In this document: positions 58,118-64,000 of the stretch, piece by piece
Numbering within the stretch: the first letter of the stretch is position 1
How the letters are laid out: each line of letters begins with the position of its first letter
Notes under the pieces: generated by a model
The model's input: only the letters and a program-made list of their open reading frames with translations
What the model was told of the DNA's origin: nothing
Database searches by the model: none
Origin: Branchiostoma floridae
Lineage: Eukaryota > Chordata > Leptocardii > Amphioxiformes > Branchiostomatidae
Direction of reading: 5' to 3'
Assembly: GCF_000003815.2 (NCBI RefSeq)
Contig: NC_049981.1
Coordinates: 11,881,010-11,945,009 of the forward strand
Length of the DNA stretch: 64,000 bases
Position numbers and translations under genes: made by a program

Positions 58118-58883
58118 ATGGATCAGGTAGACGGGACACCACAGGAAATGAGGTTTGTGTTTCATTAGCTAATAGCAAGCATATAGCATAATTAGGTTGT
58201 GTAGATATGAGAAAGTAAAGTCAAAGGACTACGTTTTAAGTTTTGTGTCTTTCGTTGTCTTATGTATGATTTTTCGTTTCCGAAAGCTACCCGGCCGGGC
58301 CCCGGACTGCTTGTGAAAACGAAACATATGGATGTATACGTAGAGATATACTCAACTATTTTTTTTTACGTCTTGCGTAGTTTGGTCTCTTTTATATCAT
58401 ACTTTTCCTTCCCAAAATCTACCCAGCCGCGCCTCGGTTTGGAAATGTGACGAAGGCCGAAGTTAATGGTAGAGGAATATATAGATACTGTATAAACTGA
58501 ATTCCCTATAACTCATATGTCAACATTGTTGTTATTTCAGTGAGGCAGGAATCTACAGATGCGAGCACTGCGGAAAATCGTTCAGCCGCAGACACACGCT
58601 GGTGGTTCACGTTAGAGCACACACAGGCGAGCGCCCCTACAGCTGCGAACAGTGCGACAAAAGCTTTTCCAGAAAGGATACCTTGGAGGACCATGTGAGG
58701 ACGCACACTGGTGAGAAACCCTACAAATGCGAAGAGTGCGACAAGACTTTTAGAACTCTGTCAACTTGTAGAATTCATTTGAGAACACACACCGGAGAGA
58801 AACCTTTTATGTGCGGACAATGCAAGAAGCGTTTCAGCACAAAACAGAACTGTGTTCGGCACGTTGGCAAACACTTCAAGTAA
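58118..58883 (+). CDS. Small four-finger C2H2 zinc-finger protein (125 aa)
   Basis: Exon 1 is 58118-58152 (MDQVDGTPQEM plus AG). It joins exon 2, 58541-58883, after a GTTATTTCAG acceptor, forming SEAGIYRCEHC in phase (35 + 343 = 378 nt). Four complete C2H2 fingers follow, with Kruppel-type linkers: YRCEHCGKSFSRRHTL, YSCEQCDKSFSRKDTL, YKCEECDKTFRTLSTC and FMCGQCKKRFSTKQNC, linked by TGERP/TGEKP. The last ends HVGKHFK. No KRAB, BTB or SET partner domain is present. It is likely a sequence-specific DNA-binding protein or competitor. A poly(A) signal AATAAA lies at 59257, so unlike its neighbours it probably uses ordinary polyadenylation. Confidence 0.85.
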
Positions 58884-58969
58884 AGTTGCAGTATTTGTAG
58901 TGTACAAACGTAGACATGCCAGATAGAAGCAATTTTGTTCGTTATTTTTTTCTCTTATGTCACCCACAA

Positions 58970-59210
58970 CTGTTGTGGATGTTCACACTCCTTTGCGTTT
59001 GGGATCACAATGTAAATATTGTGCATATTTCACATGTCACCGTTGAATGAAAACTGTTGTGCATGTTGTAAACTCCTTTGCGTTTGGGATCGCAATGTAA
59101 ATATTTTGCCTGTACGTATGTAAATACTTTACGTTTTATGACCGCATCTAAACTGTGAGAAGTACGTATGTAAATACTTTACGTTTTGTGACCGCATCTA
59201 AACTGACCAG
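58970..59210 (+). repeat. Two short tandem duplications in the zinc-finger 3' UTR
   Basis: CTCCTTTGCGTTTGGGATC.CAATGTAAATATT occurs at 58989 and 59070. TACGTATGTAAATACTTTAC, then a TGACCGCATCTAAACTG block, occurs at 59112 and 59163. Both lie between the stop codon and the AATAAA at 59257. Confidence 0.85.
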
Positions 59211-59289
59211 CGACACCTGTCCTGCAGTACAACGTGAAGCAGTCAGAATTGCCGTGAATAAACCAATGGTTGTGTAAAAGAAGTCTCTT

Positions 59290-60420
59290 CATTCATTTTC
59301 TTTTATCTATTCAACATAACAGACATACAGCATGGTAGCATAAGATGAAGTTGGTATTAAATGGCGTTTAAATCTCTCAAAAACAGTACAAATCAATCTG
59401 TAATAAAAGACGTGAATTTTACCTAAGCTAACAGTCCCGGGCGGATTTAAACGCGGGCGAATTTAACTCCATTTCACCGATGATTGAAAGAAAGAATGAC
59501 TGAATGATTGAATGAATGAATGAATGAATAAATGAATGAACTTTATATAGTGTTACATGTATATGCATACAAATAAAGTCTCTCTCCCTCTCTGCCCCCC
59601 CCCATAACTAAATTTTAAACAAAGTTACAAGAAGCCAGCCACAGAAGAGTACATGCATACACGCTTACATTACGCTTTTACACACGCACACGCACATATG
59701 CAAACGCACACGCAGACACGCACACACGCGCACGCACAAACACGCACACAAACGCACACACACACACACACAAACACAAGCAAACAATCACACTAGCATT
59801 GTCTACCACATACGATTACTCTTTTAACCACTAACTGGAGCCAAGAACTTCTTCTTACAAGAAAAGATAATGACAAATACATTTATTGCACATATGCACC
59901 CACTGGTCAAGTACAGGTATAGATACATACTATTCATACAATTCCACAAAGTGAAATCGACTCCTCCTTGCTTCTTTTGTGATTGCAAAGACGAAGGAAA
60001 TGACATGTTTTACAATAGACAGTTTACAAATCTCTCACAAACTGTACATAGAATGACTTGGAACTGTACTTCATTCACCTTGGTCTGTACTGTAATAAAG
60101 CAGAAACGTACAATAAAGGCATCCATTCATTCAATTAAAAAAAGCCGTCAAAACCAAGACTTCCTTGTTCTTCTGCATTACTTGAAATGTATATGGAACG
60201 TATACGTATAAGTTAGTTGTGCCAGGCAAGGTTGTTATCCAATATGAATGTCTGATGACATTTCAAAGATGCTGAAGGTCAAGGGTGAATCGCCTGATTA
60301 ACCTAGTATTGCAACTTTTCACCAAAATGTAAACCATGCATTAGCGCCCCCCAGCGATTCAGTTCAAAAGTGCAGTCTGAAAATCGGTACAGAAGCCGTC
60401 GGCATACTGGTGCAGTTCTG
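59290..60420. other. Non-coding, simple repeats
   Basis: A GAATGAATGAAT tract lies at 59480-59541 and CA-rich sequence at 59680-59785. No gene is seen. Confidence 0.6.
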
Positions 60421-60524
60421 ACGTGATGCAGACCCATGAAAGCTCAAGTCGTCACACAGTCCACTTTGACGTTGAGTTGAGTTCACTGAAAAAAAAAGGA
60501 AATTTTTATTCCCAGGTTCATCTT

Positions 60525-61125
60525 AAGGCTGCAGGTTTTTTATCTCAAACATACAAACTTCTACCTACGGACGCGCACACACACACACAGACACGCAAAC
60601 AAACACCAATGGCCGCGGATTCGTCCATCTCGAACAAACAAGCTTTTACAAACGACACGCACACACGCACGCACACAAAGGCTGCAGGTTTTTTATCTCA
60701 AACATACAAACTTCTACCTACGGACACGCACACACACGCACAGACACACACACAAACGCAAACACCAATGGCCGCGGATTCGTCCATCTGGAACAAACAA
60801 GCTTTTACACAGCACACGCACACACGCACGCACACAAAGGCTGCAGGTTTTTTATCTCAAACATACAAACTTCTACCTACGGACACGCACACACACGCAC
60901 AGACACACACACACGCAAACAAACACCAATGGTCTCGGATTCGTCCATCTCGAACAAACAAGCTTTTACACACGACACGCACACACGCACGCACACAAAG
61001 GCTGCAGGTTTTTAAATCAAACATACAAACTTCTACCTACGGACAAGCACACACACGCACAGACACACACACACAGGCAAACAAACACCAATGGTCTCGG
61101 ATTCGTCCATCTCGAACAAACAAGC
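60525..61125. repeat. CA-rich minisatellite, second array
   Basis: Four units of about 160 bp contain CGGATTCGTCCATCT (60615, 60775, 60935, 61098) and CTGCAGGTTTTTTATCTCAA. Sequence and unit length match the array at 45256-45868. Confidence 0.9.
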
Positions 61126-61470
61126 GGTTAGGATCAAGATGTGCGCTTGAAATTTTTGCAGCTCATTCACTGTACCCTCTATTGCAACTCTGAATAGAAA
61201 ATTTGGGTATACTGACAAAATTTGCACCAGGCCAAGACTCCAGGCACTCACTGGCCTGTCTTTTGGAGACAATGTCATCCCAACATCTGCTTGGAGATGA
61301 CCGTCTTACCTGTTTTCATGGAGACGCGACCCTAAACATTTCTTTAAGAATCACCCTTCTGCTCGACAAAGATTGGCCGCCCTCGGGGTTACAGCTACGG
61401 TACCCCTAGGCGAAATTGTTTTGGCATCAAACCCATAACCCTATCCCTAACCCTGACCCTGACCCTGACC
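61124..61470. repeat. Telomere-associated repeat, copy 2
   Basis: Matches 44900-45255: the TTTGGGTATACTGACAAAAT block, GGAGACAATGTCATCCCAAC and GGTACCCCTAGGCGAAATTG, leading into CCCTAACCCTGACCCTGA. Confidence 0.92.
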
Positions 61471-61575
61471 CTGACCTTGACCTTGACCTGGACCCTAACC
61501 CTAACCCTAACCCTAACCCTAACCCTAACCCTTCAAATATCTAAAAGCTAACCCTAACGCTAACCCTAACCAACT
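61436..61575. repeat. Interstitial telomeric array (CCCTAA)n with variants
   Basis: Runs of CCCTGA and CCTTGA grade into about seven tandem CCCTAA units near 61495-61532. The plus strand is C-rich here. Confidence 0.95.
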
Positions 61576-61611
61576 ATGAAAAGGGAAGGCTACTACCCTA
61601 ACCCTACAGTT

Positions 61612-62300
61612 AAAAAAAAAAAGCTCTTTTTGCCTCAGAAGAGCAAATTGAGTGTTTTTGACCAAAAAGTTGCATATTTGATGTCAAAAAATTGTTCAGC
61701 ACGCAATAAAGTTGGTTTGAAGAAAATCGGACATCGTTTCGCGATATCCTATTTTTATGTGTAATACGCTCTTTCTGCCTCCGGAAGAGCTAATTGAGGG
61801 TTTTTGACCAAAAAGTTGCATATTTGATGTCGAAAAATTATTCCGCACCCACTAAAGTTGGTTTGAAGAAAATCGGACGTTGTTTCACGATATCCGATTT
61901 TTGTGCGAAAAAATGCTCTTTTGGCCTCGGAAGAGCAAATTGAAGGTTTTTGACCAAAAAATTGCATTTTTGATGTCAAAAAATCGTTCCGCATGTAATA
62001 AAGTTGGTTTGAAGAAAATCGGACATCGTTTCGCGATATCCTATTTTTATGCGAAAAAACGCTCTTTTTGCCGCAGAAGAGCATATTGAGGGGTTTTGAC
62101 CAAAAAGTTGCATTTTTGATGTCGAAAAATAGTTCCGCACGCAATAAAGTTGGTTTGAAGAAAATCGGACATCGTTTCGCGATATCCTATTTTTATGCGA
62201 AAAAATGGTCTTTTTGCCTCAGAAGAGCAAATTCAGGGGTTTTGACGAAAAAGCTGCATATTTGTTGTAAAAAAATTCTTCCGCAGACAATAAAGTTGCC
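61612..62300. repeat. 146-bp satellite, about 4.7 copies
   Basis: GTTGGTTTGAAGAAAATCGG recurs with starts at 61711, 61857, 62003 and 62149, and a truncated unit at 62295, an exact 146-bp period each time. Units also contain CTCTTTTTGCCTC.GAAGAGC and TTTTTGACCAAAAAGTTGCA. AATAAAGTTGG is conserved in each unit. The array is bounded on both sides by telomeric-type repeats. Confidence 0.95.
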
Positions 62301-63890
62301 TCAAACCCTGACGTGACCCTAAATCTGACCGTGACGCTGAACCACACTTTGACCTTGACCTTGACCTTGACCGGGACCCTAGCCCTAACCCTAACCCTAA
62401 CCCTTCAAATATCTAAAAGCTAACCTTAACGCTAACCCTAACCGACTATGGAAAGGGAAGGCTACTACCCTTCAAATATCTAAAAGCTAACCTTAAACGC
62501 TAACCCTAACCGACTATGTAAAGGGAAGGCTACTACCCTAACCCTAACCCTGCCTGACCTTGACCTTGACACTGACGCTAACCCTAACCCTAACCCTAAC
62601 CGCAACCGCAAGTCTGGCAGTTCTACCTACAATATGTACGGTAAGCCTCCAGCAAATGTCAAAACCCTAACCCTAACCCTTACCCTAACCCTAACCCTTC
62701 AAATATCTAAAAGCTAACCTTAACGCTAACCCTAACCGACTATGGAAAGGGAAGGCTACTACCCTAACCCTAACCCTGCCTGACCTTGACCTTGACCTTG
62801 ACACTGACGCTAACCCTAACCCTAACACTAACCGCAACCGCAAGTCTGGCAGTTCTACCTACAATATGTACGGTAAGCCTCCAGCAAATGTCAAAACGAA
62901 TTCTTGGAGCAGTGCAACATACACGACCCCGAACCCGAACCCTGAGCCTGACCCTGACCTTGACCTTGACCAGGACCCTAACCCTAACCCTAACCCTAAC
63001 CCTTCAAATATCTAAAAGCTAACCTTAACGCTAACCCTAACCGACTATGGAAAGGGAAGGCTACTACCCTAACCCTAACCCTGCCTGACCTTGACCTTGA
63101 CCTTGACACTGACGCTAACCCTAACCCTAACGCTAACCCTAACCGCAACCGCAAGTCTGGCAGTTCTACCTACAATATGTACGGTAAGCCTCCAGCAAAT
63201 GTCAAAACGAATTCTTGGAGCAGTGCAACATACACGACCCCGAGCCCGAACCCTGAGCCGAACCCAACACAGAACGCCAGGTGCAATATGGGTTAAGATG
63301 AGGATGTGGGCTTGAAATTTTTGCAGTTCATTCACTGTACCCTCTATTGCAACTCTGAATAGAAAATTTGGGTATACTGACAAAATTTGCACCAGGCCAA
63401 GACTCCAGGCACTCACTGGCCTGTCTTTTGTAGACAATGTCATCCCAACATCTGCTTGGAGATGACCGTCTTACCTGTTTTCATGGAGACGCGACCCTAA
63501 ACATTTCTTTAAGAATCACCCTTCTGCTCGACTAAGATTGGCCGCCCTCGGGGTTACAGCTACGGTACCCCTAGGCGAAATTGTTTTGGCACCAAACCCA
63601 TAACCCTATCCCTAACCCTGACCCTGACCCTGACCCTGACATTGACCTTGACCAGGACCCTAAACCTAACCCTAACCCTAACCCTAACCCTAACCCTAAC
63701 CCTTCAAATATCTAAAAGCTAACCTTAACGCTAACCCTAACCGACTATGGAAAGGGAAGGCTACTACCCTAACCCTAACCCTAACCCTAACCCTGCCTGA
63801 CCTTGACCTTGACACTGACGCTAACCCTAACCCTAACCGCAACCGCAAGTCTGGCAGTTCTACCTACAATATGTACGGTAAGCCTCTCTG
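62301..63890. repeat. Telomeric and subtelomeric mosaic array
   Basis: CCCTAA, CCTTGA and CCCTGA runs alternate with a spacer containing TCAAATATCTAAAAGCTAAC and GGAAAGGGAAGGCTACTACC (62404, 62471, 62698, 63000, 63712). A second spacer, CGCAAGTCTGGCAGTTCTAC, then ACAATATGTACGGTAAGCCT, is also repeated. Copy 3 of the telomere-associated repeat lies at about 62880-63640. Open frames of repeated Thr-Leu or Val-Arg are artefacts. Confidence 0.92.
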
Positions 63891-64000
63891 TTGGCTCAAG
63901 ACTGGCCCAGGGCATATGAGCACTACTTTCAAAGCCCTGTAGGAAAATTGTCATAACTCCGTCATAGAAGCTTGAAAATGCCTCAAATCTGGTGTATACA
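63891..64000. other. Unique-looking sequence after the array
   Basis: Ordinary sequence resumes with TTGGCTCAAGACTGGCCCAG. The telomeric array therefore does not reach the window edge. Confidence 0.6.

Noticed and set aside
62786-63443. Thr-Leu and Val-Arg repeat frames in CCCTAA/CCCTGA arrays
   Set aside because: A direct consequence of hexamer repeats having no stop in those frames.
61436-64000. True chromosome end
   Set aside because: The repeat orientation is opposite to a right-hand telomere and ordinary sequence follows at 63891.

Overview
The window looks like metazoan nuclear DNA, most probably a lancelet (Branchiostoma). It has many short coding exons with GT-AG introns of 0.1-2 kb, TTAGGG-type telomeric repeats, abundant small inverted-repeat elements, tRNA-derived SINEs, truncated LINE tails, histone genes with metazoan stem-loop 3' ends, and six assembly gaps of exactly 100 N. 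Species cannot be fixed from the sequence alone. All assignments come from reading the sequence and from memory of protein families; no search was run.

Layout. (1) 1-34 kb is a conventional gene region. An FBXL17 orthologue (minus strand, 8 coding exons) lies head-to-head with a Fes/Fer tyrosine kinase (plus strand, 17 coding exons, F-BAR + SH2 + kinase). As I recall, human FBXL17 and FER are also head-to-head neighbours, so this looks like conserved microsynteny. A minus-strand gene at 30.6-33.9 kb joins a TRIM front end (RING, two B-boxes, coiled coil) to an ALK-like glycine-rich region. (2) 34-46 kb is sparse. It holds a cytosolic 5'-nucleotidase III gene (36.4-37.3 kb), all six gaps, many MITE-like inverted repeats, a telomere-associated repeat copy and a CA-rich ~160-bp minisatellite. 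(3) 46-60 kb is an unusual island. It has an unrecognised two-exon gene (776 aa), a divergent H3-like gene containing three H3-type helix modules, a divergent H2B with a textbook octamer/TATA promoter, a frameshifted H2A, a SET-domain gene and another unknown gene. Seven histone-type 3' stem-loops lie within 5.8 kb, and two of them end non-histone genes (the SET gene and the unknown gene). A small four-finger C2H2 gene follows. (4) 60.4-64 kb is the same CA-rich minisatellite and telomere-associated repeat as at 45 kb, then interstitial CCCTAA arrays with a 146-bp satellite embedded in them.

Working together. FBXL17 is expected to be an SCF substrate receptor that targets BTB proteins. Fes/Fer would be a membrane-curvature-coupled cytoplasmic kinase. 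The island at 51-58 kb reads as an S-phase expression module: histone-like proteins, a SET8-like putative histone methyltransferase with an E2F-like site, and an unknown partner, all using the replication-dependent histone mRNA 3' end (stem-loop plus U7-type downstream element). This module, flanked by related subtelomere-like repeats, is the most novel thing here.
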